Program-made: the position numbers and the translations under genes
DNA from: Chryseobacterium aureum
GTDB taxonomy: Bacteria > Bacteroidota > Bacteroidia > Flavobacteriales > Weeksellaceae
Assembly (NCBI RefSeq): GCF_003971235.1
Contig: NZ_CP034661.1
Location: 3,472,001-3,536,000, forward strand
Reading direction: 5' to 3'
DNA length: 64,000 nt
Shown: positions 26,203 to 34,720 of the stretch, one piece after another
Layout of the letters: every line of letters begins with the position of its first letter
Numbering within the stretch: position 1 is the stretch's first letter
The notes under the pieces: model-generated
What the model saw: only the letters and a program-made list of their open reading frames with translations
The model's database searches: none
Told to the model about the DNA's origin: nothing

Positions 26203-27066
26203 TTATTGTTTGATTACTTTTTCAGTAGCAGACGTTCCATCTTCGAAGTCTACTTTCAGCAGGTAGTTTCCTTTTGGAAGGGAAGAAAAGTCTGTATTTC
26301 CGGAATCTTTGGTTTTAAGCGTTTTTCCTGACATATCAATAACGGATATTGATTTGATCTTTTTATCAGTTTTAATATTTATTTCTCCTTTTGAAGGATT
26401 GGGGTAAACAGAAAGGTTGCTGGCTTTTGTTTTTGAGGTCTCGTTGGTTGAAAGGGTTCCATTGGCTGTCACCTGTACATCATCAATTGAAACGGCGTCA
26501 GCATCAGTGGCCACATACTGGAATCTTACTTTTACATTGGCCTGTCCAATATAAGAGGTAAGGCTTTTCTGTACAGTAACAGTATTGTAAAAGTCAGTAT
26601 CTATATTGCCGTCACCATCATCGGTAAAGGCTGGTTCACTATCTTCATTCCAGAGAGTGGTCCAGCTGGTTCCTCCGTCTGTTGAGATCTGTGCCAGAAG
26701 ATTTCCTTTGTTCAGGCTTATCATATATCCCCAGCCGACTTTCACTTTGAAACTGAAAACGGGTGCTGTAGCTCCAGCGAGGCTAAATGCAGGGCTCACA
26801 AGATTAGCGGTATTGGCTCCTGCCACCCAGTCGATGGTAGCAGAATTGGTTCCGGCAATTGTAAATCTTGTTTTTAATTCAATCGCAGTGGCGGTGGTTC
26901 CGGAAAAAACATTTCCTGTTAAGTCCCATGCTCTTGAAGTGTTTGTATTAGATTTGGTCCATCCTGTTGGAGGAAGTGTCGTTCCTTCGAAGCTTTCCGA
27001 AAGTAAGGTCTGGGCATGGCTGTAAAAGCATGATGCCAATGCTAAAAAGAATACAAGTTTTTTCAT
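26203..27066 (-). CDS. T9SS-sorted protein with choice-of-anchor J/cleaved-adhesin-like domain
   Basis: Encodes 287 residues. The signal peptide is MKKLVFFLALASCFYSHAQ. The start of the mature part, LLSESFEGTTLPPTGWT, is typical of cleaved-adhesin/choice-of-anchor J domains, continuing through ISTDGGTSWTTLW and YVATDADAVSIDDVQV. The last ~75 residues (LSVYPNPSKGEINIKTD ... KGNYLLKVDFEDG) form a type A C-terminal sorting domain, which sends the protein through the type IX secretion system to the surface. The ligand or role is unknown. A weak box, TACCTTTA at 27081-27088, may be the promoter. Confidence 0.85.
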   Translation of the reverse strand: MKKLVFFLALASCFYSHAQTLLSESFEGTTLPPTGWTKSNTNTSRAWDLTGNVFSGTTATAIELKTRFTIAGTNSATIDWVAGANTANLVSPAFSLAGATAPVFSFKVKVGWGYMISLNKGNLLAQISTDGGTSWTTLWNEDSEPAFTDDGDGNIDTDFYNTVTVQKSLTSYIGQANVKVRFQYVATDADAVSIDDVQVTANGTLSTNETSKTKASNLSVYPNPSKGEINIKTDKKIKSISVIDMSGKTLKTKDSGNTDFSSLPKGNYLLKVDFEDGTSATEKVIKQ

Positions 27067-27148
27067 ATTAAAGATTTTTCTAAAGGTAGTGAAAATGTTT
27101 AATATGTTGAAAATGTATTAAATAAGTAAGTGATTCCTTATTGATTTT

Positions 27149-28690
27149 TTAAGAACTGCAGGAAAGTGTGGAGCATCCTGCAATATCATCGTAACCTGAT
27201 GGTCTTTTCGCAGAGAACTCTGGGTAGATTTCCTGATAAGGAGATTCTAATGCTTTGGTAAGTTTTTCCAGCATTTCTTTTTTTCCGTTGCTGATCTCTT
27301 CAATACATTCATAAAGAAGATAATTTCTAAGAATGAATTTAGGATTTGTTTTCTTCATCATCGCTATAGATTCTTCTTTTGAAATGGAATTTAGGGCTGA
27401 TCTTTCTTCATAGCTTGTTATGAAGTGGCTTAATTTTGCGAGCAGCTCCTCATTTAAAGCCCTATAGGAAACCTCTTTAAAATGCTCTTTTATATCAGTA
27501 TCCGGGGTTACTGTTTCCAGCTTGCTGAAAAATAAAGTATGGTCTAGCTGAAGTTCCTGCATGAGCCCCTGCCAGTTGGTGAAGAACTCTTCATCGGCTT
27601 TTAGAAGCTGATCGAATCCGAATTTTCTGCAAAGCATTTGGTCATGTGCTTCCCAGAAATACGTCCCGAAATTATGTAAGGTATCTTCTAAAAATTTTTC
27701 ATCTTTAATTAGTGGATGAAGCGCATTGGCCAGCTGCCAAAGGTTCCACTGGGCAATCTGTCCCTGCTTTCCGAAGGCATATCTTCTTCCTGGGAGGTCT
27801 GTTGTATTGGGGGTGAAATTCAAATCGTATTCATCCATCATGGAGTAGGGTCCGTAATCAATAGTTAATCCCAGAACAGACATATTATCCGTATTCATCA
27901 CTCCGTGTACAAAGCCTACTCTGAACCATTCAACCATTAAGTCTGCGGTACGGGTACATATATTATTGAAAAAATCTTTGTATTTCTGGCTGTCGGATGA
28001 TACGATTTCCGGATAATAATTTTCAATAGTAAAATCAGCCAACTCCTGTAGGTTATTGTATTCTCTTTGGGCGGACATCAGTTCAAAGTGCCCGAAACGC
28101 AGAAAACTTTCGGCTGTCCTGATCACCACCGCTCCTTTTTCAAGCTGTGGATTTCCGCTGTACATAATATCCCGCATTACCTCTTCACCGGTAAAAGCCA
28201 GGCTTAATGCTCTTGTGGTAGGAATTCCTAAATGATACATCGCTTCACTCATCAGATATTCCCTTACGGACGATCTTAATACGGCTCTTCCGTCAGCATG
28301 CCTGGAATATGGGGTGGCTCCGGCTCCTTTCCATTGGATTTCGGTTTTTTTTCCGGCATCATTTGTAATTTCTCCCGCAAGAATGGCTCTTCCATCTCCA
28401 AGCTGCCCTGCCCAATTCCCGAACTGATGTCCTGCATACGCTGTAGCATAAGTTTGAACGTTTTCCGGGAGATGATTTCCCACCAGAAAATCAAGATCTT
28501 TATCTTCCCGTTTTCCTAATCCTATTTCCTGAGACAGGGTTTCATTAAAAGCAATCAGCTCAGGTTTTTCAAAGCCGGCAGGTTTAATGGTGGCAAATAA
28601 CACTTTTGGAGTGTTTCTCTGCATGGGATTGTTAGAGAAATCGCCTGGGAAGTTCTCGATAAAAGGTTGTCTGATGCGTTCGATATTCAT
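27149..28690 (-). CDS. selO: Protein adenylyltransferase SelO (YdiU)
   Basis: Encodes 513 residues, normal for the family. SelO is a pseudokinase-fold enzyme that transfers AMP from ATP to hydroxyl side chains of proteins in redox homeostasis. Visible landmarks are QFGNWAGQLGDGRAILAGE, WKGAGATPYSRHADGRAVLR, the metal site GVMNTDNMSVLGLTIDYGP, and the C-terminal CSTLSCSS, where relatives may have selenocysteine and this one has cysteine. The -7 box at 28695-28702 ends 5 bp before the ATG, so the transcript may be leaderless or nearly so. Confidence 0.94.
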   Translation of the reverse strand: MNIERIRQPFIENFPGDFSNNPMQRNTPKVLFATIKPAGFEKPELIAFNETLSQEIGLGKREDKDLDFLVGNHLPENVQTYATAYAGHQFGNWAGQLGDGRAILAGEITNDAGKKTEIQWKGAGATPYSRHADGRAVLRSSVREYLMSEAMYHLGIPTTRALSLAFTGEEVMRDIMYSGNPQLEKGAVVIRTAESFLRFGHFELMSAQREYNNLQELADFTIENYYPEIVSSDSQKYKDFFNNICTRTADLMVEWFRVGFVHGVMNTDNMSVLGLTIDYGPYSMMDEYDLNFTPNTTDLPGRRYAFGKQGQIAQWNLWQLANALHPLIKDEKFLEDTLHNFGTYFWEAHDQMLCRKFGFDQLLKADEEFFTNWQGLMQELQLDHTLFFSKLETVTPDTDIKEHFKEVSYRALNEELLAKLSHFITSYEERSALNSISKEESIAMMKKTNPKFILRNYLLYECIEEISNGKKEMLEKLTKALESPYQEIYPEFSAKRPSGYDDIAGCSTLSCSS

Positions 28691-28694
28691 GCTT

Positions 28695-28702
28695 CAAAGG
28701 TA
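28695..28702 (-). promoter_or_regulatory. -7 box of selO (near-leaderless)
   Basis: TACCTTTG on the minus strand ends 4 bp before the ATG (28690). Confidence 0.6.
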
Positions 28703-28707
28703 TTAAT

Positions 28708-28745
28708 TATAAAAGAAAAGACCTTCCAAATTATTGAAAGGTCTT
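28708..28745 (-). terminator. Terminator of the ricT-gldH-pbp1A operon
   Basis: AAGACCTT (28718-28725) pairs with AAGGTCTT (28738-28745) around a long loop; a T-rich tract follows on the minus strand. Confidence 0.7.
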
Positions 28746-28765
28746 GTATATTTCTAAAAGAGAAT

Positions 28766-31144
28766 TTATTTATTGAAATCTACTTCATCATTAGAATGAA
28801 GGTTATCATTAATATTATCCTCTTTCTTTTCTGCAGGTTTTTTAGGGGTGGGATCTACCGGTCTTGGATTTTTGATCTCATCAATGGTCTGAAGACTTCC
28901 ATCGTCTCCGTACCCTCCGCTTAAGCCTTTAAGGTTGGCACAGCCGTCTTTCCAGTCAGAAGGTTTGATGAATTTATCATCAGGAGTGATTCCTAAGCTT
29001 TTGTCAGCCCATACTTTCTTCATGAAGATCGCCCAGATTGGGAGTGCCATTTTCGCACCCTGACCTTCACCTGTACCATAGAAGTGGGTAGCTCTGTCTT
29101 CCCATCCAACCCATGCTCCGGTTGCTAATTTAGGGGTAATTCCCATAAACCATCCATCCGAGTTGTTCTGAGTTGTTCCTGTTTTACCTGCAATCTCCAC
29201 GGCTTTGGAAATTCCTTTTCGTCCCAGTTCTCCGGAGGCTGTTCCGAATTGTGCTACTCCTTTCATCAATTCAATCATGGTGTAGGCATACATTGGGTTC
29301 ATTACTTCTTTCGGCTCTGCATTTACTTCTTTGATTACCCTACCGTTGGCATCTTCAATTCTCCAGATCATCTCCGGTTTGATGTAGTTACCATAGTTGG
29401 CAAATGTACTGTAGGCACCCAGCATTTCGTAAATCGTAATGTCTGATGAACCCAGAGCGATTGTATTGTTTCTTGGAATATCTTCTGTTACTCCCAGATC
29501 TCTTGCCGTCTGGATTACAGCATCTACTCCTGTCATTTCAATAAGTCTTGCTGCTACAGGGTTTTGAGAGTGTGCCAATGCATCTTTTAGAGTAAGCATT
29601 CCTCCTCTTCCCGGTACATGCCATCCTTTGTGATCGTAAGTTCCGTTAGAAACCGCTGAACAAGGAGTCATTCCCAGCTTCATAATAGCTGTGGCATATA
29701 CGAAAGGCTTGAATGTGGAACCTACCTGTCTCTTACCTTGCTTGATGTGGTCATACTGAAAGTGCTGCCAGTCTATACCTCCTACCCAGGCTTTGATTTC
29801 TCCGGTTCCCGGAACCATAGACATCAAACCTGCCTGTGCAATCTGTTTGTGATATCTGATAGAGTCCCAAGGAGACATTTCTATCTCTTCCTCTCCGTTC
29901 CATGTGAATCGTGAAGTTTTAATAGGTTTCTTGAATTCCATCATGATAGAATCGTCAGGCATACCGTCAGCTTTCAACAGTTTGTATCTGCCGGTTCTTT
30001 TCATAGCCTGAACCATCACATCATTGATTTGTTTATCAGTCAGGTAATAGAAAGGTCTGTTTTTTCTTCCTCTCTGCTCCGCGTCAAATCTTTTCTGAAG
30101 ATCCGTTAAATGTTCCTTGATGGCATCTTCTGCATATTTCTGCATTTTAGAATCAAGCGTAACATATATCTTTAACCCGTCTTTGTAAAGGTTCAGTTTT
30201 TTACCGGTTTCTTTTTCGTGAGCTTCAAGATACTTATCAATCTCTTTTCTCAGATAAAACTTATAGTAGGCTGAATAATCATCGTTAATATTTTTGATCG
30301 GATGATAATCTAATGTAATCGGTGTAGCCACTGCTTTATCAAAGGTAGCCTGATCTATATAGCCTGTTTTCAGCATCTGATCCAACACGACATCTCTTCT
30401 TGCTTTTGCTCTTTCCGGATTTCTCATCGGGTTGTTTTTTACCGGATTTTCAAGCATGGCAACAAACATTGTTGCTTCGGGTAAAGTAAGCTCTGATGTC
30501 TTCTTGTTAAAGTATATTTTAGAAGCCATTTCAATACCGTTTGCATTGTATAAAAAATCAAACTTATTGAAATATAAGGTTACAATTTCTTCTTTGGTGT
30601 ATCTTTTTTCAAGGCTTACAGCCACCACCCATTCTTTAAGCTTTTGAAAGACAGCTTTAATTTTATTGTCGGCTCTTTTCCCTGTGAAAAGTAATTTAGC
30701 CAGCTGCTGGGTTATGGTAGATCCTCCACCTCGGCCACCACCAAAGACAACAGCTCTGGCAACAGACTGAAGGTCTATTCCTGAATGCTCTTTGAAACGC
30801 TCATCTTCTTTAGCCTGAAGGGCATAGATAAGAAAAGGAGGAAGGTCCTTATAAACGATGGGCTGTGTTTTCTCTTTTTCGAATTTTCCCAAAGTAACTC
30901 CATCTGAAGAAATGATCTCTGAAGCGACAAAGATATTGGGATTTTCAAGTTCTTTTACATCAGGCATTTCCCCAAGAAACCCTTGAGAAACCGCAAAGAA
31001 AAGTCCTGAAATTCCCAGAACTACTGCAACAAGTCCGATCCAAATGAACGAGACCCATTTTCTCCAGGAGGTATCTTTCTTTTTTTTGGGAGGCAGGGGA
31101 AATGTTTTCCCCTTATTTCCTGCATTTTTTTTGTTTTCTTCCAT
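28766..31144 (-). CDS. Penicillin-binding protein 1A (bifunctional transglycosylase/transpeptidase)
   Basis: Encodes 792 residues. One N-terminal membrane helix (about residues 31-52) is followed by a GT51 glycosyltransferase domain with the catalytic glutamates in KEDERFKEHSG and GGGSTITQQLAKLLF. The transpeptidase domain has the motifs STFKPF (SxxK), SQNPVA (SxN) and KTGTTQ (KTG). It polymerises and crosslinks peptidoglycan. The last ~30 residues are a charged, lysine/proline-rich tail. It starts 6 bp after gldH, which ties wall synthesis to this operon. It resembles mrcA/ponA. Confidence 0.94.
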   Translation of the reverse strand: MEENKKNAGNKGKTFPLPPKKKKDTSWRKWVSFIWIGLVAVVLGISGLFFAVSQGFLGEMPDVKELENPNIFVASEIISSDGVTLGKFEKEKTQPIVYKDLPPFLIYALQAKEDERFKEHSGIDLQSVARAVVFGGGRGGGSTITQQLAKLLFTGKRADNKIKAVFQKLKEWVVAVSLEKRYTKEEIVTLYFNKFDFLYNANGIEMASKIYFNKKTSELTLPEATMFVAMLENPVKNNPMRNPERAKARRDVVLDQMLKTGYIDQATFDKAVATPITLDYHPIKNINDDYSAYYKFYLRKEIDKYLEAHEKETGKKLNLYKDGLKIYVTLDSKMQKYAEDAIKEHLTDLQKRFDAEQRGRKNRPFYYLTDKQINDVMVQAMKRTGRYKLLKADGMPDDSIMMEFKKPIKTSRFTWNGEEEIEMSPWDSIRYHKQIAQAGLMSMVPGTGEIKAWVGGIDWQHFQYDHIKQGKRQVGSTFKPFVYATAIMKLGMTPCSAVSNGTYDHKGWHVPGRGGMLTLKDALAHSQNPVAARLIEMTGVDAVIQTARDLGVTEDIPRNNTIALGSSDITIYEMLGAYSTFANYGNYIKPEMIWRIEDANGRVIKEVNAEPKEVMNPMYAYTMIELMKGVAQFGTASGELGRKGISKAVEIAGKTGTTQNNSDGWFMGITPKLATGAWVGWEDRATHFYGTGEGQGAKMALPIWAIFMKKVWADKSLGITPDDKFIKPSDWKDGCANLKGLSGGYGDDGSLQTIDEIKNPRPVDPTPKKPAEKKEDNINDNLHSNDEVDFNK

Positions 31145-31150
31145 TTATGG

Positions 31151-31615
31151 TTACGGTTTAGCCGTTTCTATTTTTACCCCAATATCCTCAATTCCCGAAA
31201 GGTTGTCATTTCTCATCGCCTGTATCAGACCAATCTCATATTTTCCTTTTGCGGGAAACTTATAGTTTACTTTGTACTGAAACAAAGTTTCCTTCGTATC
31301 ACCAAACCCTGTACCAAGCCATTCTCCGTTAGGTTTTGCCAATACATAGTTCAGGGTGTCGGTTTCCTTTTTTTGGTTCTGGAGATTGGTGAAATTCACT
31401 ATAAACCTTATATTGCTGTAAGGATAATTGCTATTATTTCTTACGACAAATATAATATTTTTAGGATTTTGCGGGTCTGAAATTTCAAGATTAAATTTTT
31501 GTTCACTCTTCTTATTCCATTTATTATTAACGGAATTCATGATCACGTCTCCTCCGGAGGAAGAGTTGCAGCTAAAGAAAAGGATAAGTGACAGTAATCC
31601 TAAAATTTTATGCAT
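31151..31615 (-). CDS. gldH: Gliding motility lipoprotein GldH
   Basis: Encodes 154 residues from the ATG at 31615; the same frame extends upstream to 31939 but that part overlaps ricT and is not real. The lipobox is LILFFSC (Cys 16). The mature domain (KFNLEISDPQNPKNIIFVVR ... YPYSNIRFIVNFTNL ... GEWLGTGFGDTKETLFQY) matches the GldH family, a lipoprotein needed for gliding in Flavobacterium. Many non-gliding flavobacteria retain it. It overlaps the ricT stop by 8 bp and precedes PBP1A by 6 bp. Confidence 0.88.
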   Translation of the reverse strand: MHKILGLLSLILFFSCNSSSGGDVIMNSVNNKWNKKSEQKFNLEISDPQNPKNIIFVVRNNSNYPYSNIRFIVNFTNLQNQKKETDTLNYVLAKPNGEWLGTGFGDTKETLFQYKVNYKFPAKGKYEIGLIQAMRNDNLSGIEDIGVKIETAKP

Positions 31616-33005
31616 TGTTATCTTTTTTTGGAGGATATTTTTTTTTGAATTTCTTCTTGTTCGGATTGTTTTGTGGCTTGTTGCCTGCATCAGTGTTTCC
31701 TTCTGCTTTTTCCACAGGAGCTTTTTGCTGCGGATGTTGCTTCTGAGGTCTTGGCTGATTTCCGGACTGGGCATTTGCATTAGGGTTGTCAGATCTGTCC
31801 GGTCTTTCCTGCCTTTCAGGCCTGTTTCTTTTTTGTCCCTGTGGCTGTCCCTGTTGCCCCTGCTGATTGTTGTTCTGCTTATTTTGGCTGTTGTTCCTGT
31901 TTCTGTTGCCTCTGTTTTTCTTTTCGAAACGATCCACATTATTTTCCTGGATCAGGTCTATAGTGTGGGTAGAAGTTTCCGGCTGTTTAAGGTCTTCCAG
32001 AGGAAGTGTTTTTTCTCCTCTTTTGTTTTTAGAAATCAGTTTTTTTACCAGGTCAATATCGAAATCATACCATGCAATGGAGCTGTCTACGTACGCAAAC
32101 CACATTTTCTTTTTGAAAACATCAATTTTGATGCAGAATGCTTTTCCTTTTTCTGTGTCTAAAGTGGTTGACGAAGAAGGGAAATTGCTTAGTGCATCAA
32201 GGTAGCTGTCAAGCTCATAGTTGAGACAGCATTTAAGTTTACCGCACTGTCCTGCAAGTTTCTGAGGATTAATACTCAGCTGCTGATATCTCGCCACATT
32301 GGTGTTTACAGATCTGAAATCGGTAAGCCATGTAGAACAGCAAAGTTCACGTCCGCAAGACCCGATTCCACCTACTTTTGCAGCTTCCTGTCTGAAACCG
32401 ATCTGTTTCATATCGATCTTTGTACGGAATGCTCCGGCGTAATCTTTGATCAGCTGTCTGAAATCTACTCTGTTTTCAGCGGTGTAGTAGAACGTGACTT
32501 TTGAAGAGTCACCCTGGTATTCCACATCGGTAACTTTCATTTCAAGGCCTAATCTCTGAGCAATTTTTCTTGCTTCAAGCTTTACACCTTCTTCTTTTTT
32601 TCTTGCTTCCTGCCATACCTCGAGGTCTTTTTGGTTGGCCTGTCTGTATATTTTGAGTGCAGATTCTTCAGAAAACTTTTTCTTTTTCATCTGAATCTTT
32701 ACTAATTCTCCCGTAAGGCTTACAACGCCTACATCGTGTCCCGGACTTGATTCTACTGTAACTACGCTGCCTATATGTAAAGGAATATTATTTACATTTT
32801 TATAAAAGGATTTTCTGTCATTTTTAAATCTAACTTCTACAAAATCACACCTGTTGGGTGCAGGATTGTTGATGTTGGAAAGCCAGTCAAAAACACTTAA
32901 TTTATAACTATTCCCGCAGGTATTTACATTTTCACAGCCACTTGCAGTTTTTTTAGGACCGCAAGAATGTGCAGAATCGCCGGATGTTTTACATCCACAA
33001 CTCAT
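31608..33005 (-). CDS. PSP1/RicT-family protein
   Basis: Encodes 465 residues from the ATG at 33005 (MSCGCKTSGD); the ATG at 33029 falls inside the -7 box and is excluded. The PSP1 domain (about residues 40-300) contains the cysteine set CGRELCCSTWL and CGKLKCCLNYEL, similar to RicT (YaaT), which in Bacillus holds Fe-S clusters in a complex acting on RNA processing. The last ~100 residues are a low-complexity tail rich in N, Q, P, K and R. The function in Bacteroidota is not settled. Confidence 0.85.
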   Translation of the reverse strand: MSCGCKTSGDSAHSCGPKKTASGCENVNTCGNSYKLSVFDWLSNINNPAPNRCDFVEVRFKNDRKSFYKNVNNIPLHIGSVVTVESSPGHDVGVVSLTGELVKIQMKKKKFSEESALKIYRQANQKDLEVWQEARKKEEGVKLEARKIAQRLGLEMKVTDVEYQGDSSKVTFYYTAENRVDFRQLIKDYAGAFRTKIDMKQIGFRQEAAKVGGIGSCGRELCCSTWLTDFRSVNTNVARYQQLSINPQKLAGQCGKLKCCLNYELDSYLDALSNFPSSSTTLDTEKGKAFCIKIDVFKKKMWFAYVDSSIAWYDFDIDLVKKLISKNKRGEKTLPLEDLKQPETSTHTIDLIQENNVDRFEKKNRGNRNRNNSQNKQNNNQQGQQGQPQGQKRNRPERQERPDRSDNPNANAQSGNQPRPQKQHPQQKAPVEKAEGNTDAGNKPQNNPNKKKFKKKYPPKKDNNA

Positions 33006-33026
33006 ATTTCTATTATTTATAATCTG

Positions 33027-33034
33027 CAAATTTA
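33027..33034 (-). promoter_or_regulatory. -7 box of the ricT-gldH-pbp1A operon
   Basis: TAAATTTG on the minus strand, 21 bp before the ATG at 33005. Confidence 0.6.
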
Positions 33035-33265
33035 TGTATTTTTATCTTTATGCCATTCTAAAATACTCAAATAACCTGAATTCGGGAAAAAACATTTACT
33101 GATTTCAGGTAAGAAGGGAAGCTGATGCCGGGAATAAGGACACTTTAAAAAAGAATATAAGGCCGGTAAATTTTTTAATTAATCATTTAGCCAGCACTTT
33201 TTTCTTTAACATTTATTATTATTTTACTCTTTATTCTGCCTTTTACACATACGACCGGCTTTGAA

Positions 33266-33403
33266 TTAAACAATTGTTTAAAATTAAACAGTAAGATCTT
33301 TACTTGTTTAAAATAAACTTAATCCTTTGTTAATAATGGTTTTGTGTACTATTTACTGGAAGGTGTTATTTTAAACATAGTTTTCTTTTAAGATATTGTT
33401 TAA
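33266..33403 (+). promoter_or_regulatory. Candidate operator array (TTAAACA/TGTTTAA)
   Basis: A perfect 16-bp palindrome TTAAACAATTGTTTAA (33266-33281) is followed by TTAAACA at 33284-33290, TGTTTAA at 33305-33311, TTAAACA at 33371-33377 and TGTTTAA at 33397-33403. All lie upstream of the FadL promoter. Six copies of a 7-mer in 138 bp is far more than chance even in AT-rich DNA. The binding protein is unknown. Confidence 0.55.
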
Positions 33404-33442
33404 AATATTGGCAAATATTAACAGACGTATTCAAAATAATTT

Positions 33443-33450
33443 TATATTTG
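33443..33450 (+). promoter_or_regulatory. -7 box of the FadL-lipase operon
   Basis: TATATTTG matches TAnnTTTG, 19 bp before the ATG at 33470. Confidence 0.6.
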
Positions 33451-33469
33451 GCTTATATAATAATAGTCT

Positions 33470-34708
33470 ATGAAAAAAATATTAGTATCAACTGCTTTAT
33501 TGGCGGGAGTTCTATCTTACGCAGGAGGCTTCAGAGTTTCCCTGCAAGGGGTAAAACAATTGGCAATGGCGCATACTAGTGCTCATGCCGAAGACGCGAG
33601 TGTGACATTCTTTAACCCGGCGGGTATGTCATTTATCCCTTCCAAACTGAGCGTAGTGGCAGGAGGGTTTGCTGCAAGTAACAAAGTTACTTTTCAAAAC
33701 TTCAATACTTTACAAAGTACAGAAACAGATAACCCTGTAGGAACCCCTTTCTATGCTGCAATTACTTATAGACCAATAGAAAAGCTAACCGTAGGTCTTA
33801 GTGTTACAACGCCATTTGGAAGTACAATCAAATGGCCAAATGACTGGGAAGGTAAAGAAATGGTTCAGAAATTAGAACTGAAAAGTTTCTATTTCCAGCC
33901 TATGGTTTCCGTGAAACTTGCTCCATGGGTGTCATTTGGTGCCAGCTATATCTATGCAAAAGGAGTTGTAGATTGGGATAAAGCCGTAACCCAGTTTGGA
34001 GGACAGGTAAATATCAATGATAAAAAAGCAAGCGGACACGGATATGGTTTCGGTTTCTACTTCAGACCTGACCCGAAATTAGATGTGAGCATTGCTTACC
34101 GTTCAGCCATAGATATGAAAGCCAAAAAAGGTACTGCTACCTTCCAGTTCCCGTCCCAGTCTATCTATAACCAGCTGAAGCTAAACGCTGCCGGACAGGA
34201 CGGCTTTTCTGCAACCCTTCCTTTGGTGGAAGAATATACCATTGGTTTAACTTATAAAGTGACTCCAAAATGGCAGGTGTCTGCAGACTTTAACTATCAC
34301 GGATGGGAAAGATACAGCAAGCTTACTTTAGATTTCGAAAATGCTCCTATTGGAAATAATCCATCAGATCCTACGATTCTTACGAGTCCTAAAAACTTCA
34401 GAAACTCTAAAACATTCAGACTGGGAACTCAGTACGCATTTACCAATATGATTTACGGACGTTTGGGAGCTTACTATGATGAAGCCCCTTACACCACAGA
34501 TAACTTTATTCCGGAAACGCCTTCTTATGACACTTATGTTGTAACAGGAGGGATCGGTATTAAGCTGAAACAATTCGGAGTTGATATCGCAGGAGGTTAC
34601 GCAATGCCTCAATACAGAAATGTAAATAACGCTAATTTAGGTTTCTACGGACAGTCGAAAGCAACAGCGTTTTACTTAGGTCTAGGTTTATCTTATAATC
34701 CTTTTTAA
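33470..34708 (+). CDS. OmpP1/FadL-family outer-membrane transporter
   Basis: Encodes 412 residues: a signal peptide (MKKILVSTALLAGVLSYA) and a beta-barrel pattern to the C-terminal phenylalanine (GLGLSYNPF). The family block SAHAEDASVTFFNPAGM near residue 45 is typical of FadL/TodX proteins, which move long-chain fatty acids or other hydrophobic compounds across the outer membrane. The next gene, 12 bp downstream, encodes an SGNH lipase-like lipoprotein, suggesting coupled ester cleavage and uptake. The upstream motif array suggests dedicated regulation. Confidence 0.92.
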   Translation: MKKILVSTALLAGVLSYAGGFRVSLQGVKQLAMAHTSAHAEDASVTFFNPAGMSFIPSKLSVVAGGFAASNKVTFQNFNTLQSTETDNPVGTPFYAAITYRPIEKLTVGLSVTTPFGSTIKWPNDWEGKEMVQKLELKSFYFQPMVSVKLAPWVSFGASYIYAKGVVDWDKAVTQFGGQVNINDKKASGHGYGFGFYFRPDPKLDVSIAYRSAIDMKAKKGTATFQFPSQSIYNQLKLNAAGQDGFSATLPLVEEYTIGLTYKVTPKWQVSADFNYHGWERYSKLTLDFENAPIGNNPSDPTILTSPKNFRNSKTFRLGTQYAFTNMIYGRLGAYYDEAPYTTDNFIPETPSYDTYVVTGGIGIKLKQFGVDIAGGYAMPQYRNVNNANLGFYGQSKATAFYLGLGLSYNPF

Positions 34709-34720
34709 TTTTAGAAGACT

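Larger units (their letters stand above)
33035..33469. other. Intergenic region with TTAAACA motif cluster
   Basis: About 435 bp, divergent between ricT and the FadL gene, with no supported gene. It contains six TTAAACA/TGTTTAA half-sites between 33266 and 33403, and the FadL -7 box at 33443-33450. The left 230 bp shows nothing I can name. Confidence 0.6.

Noticed and set aside
31616..31939. N-terminal extension of the gldH frame
   Set aside because: It lies entirely inside ricT in another frame; the lipoprotein signal with its Cys begins at the ATG at 31615.
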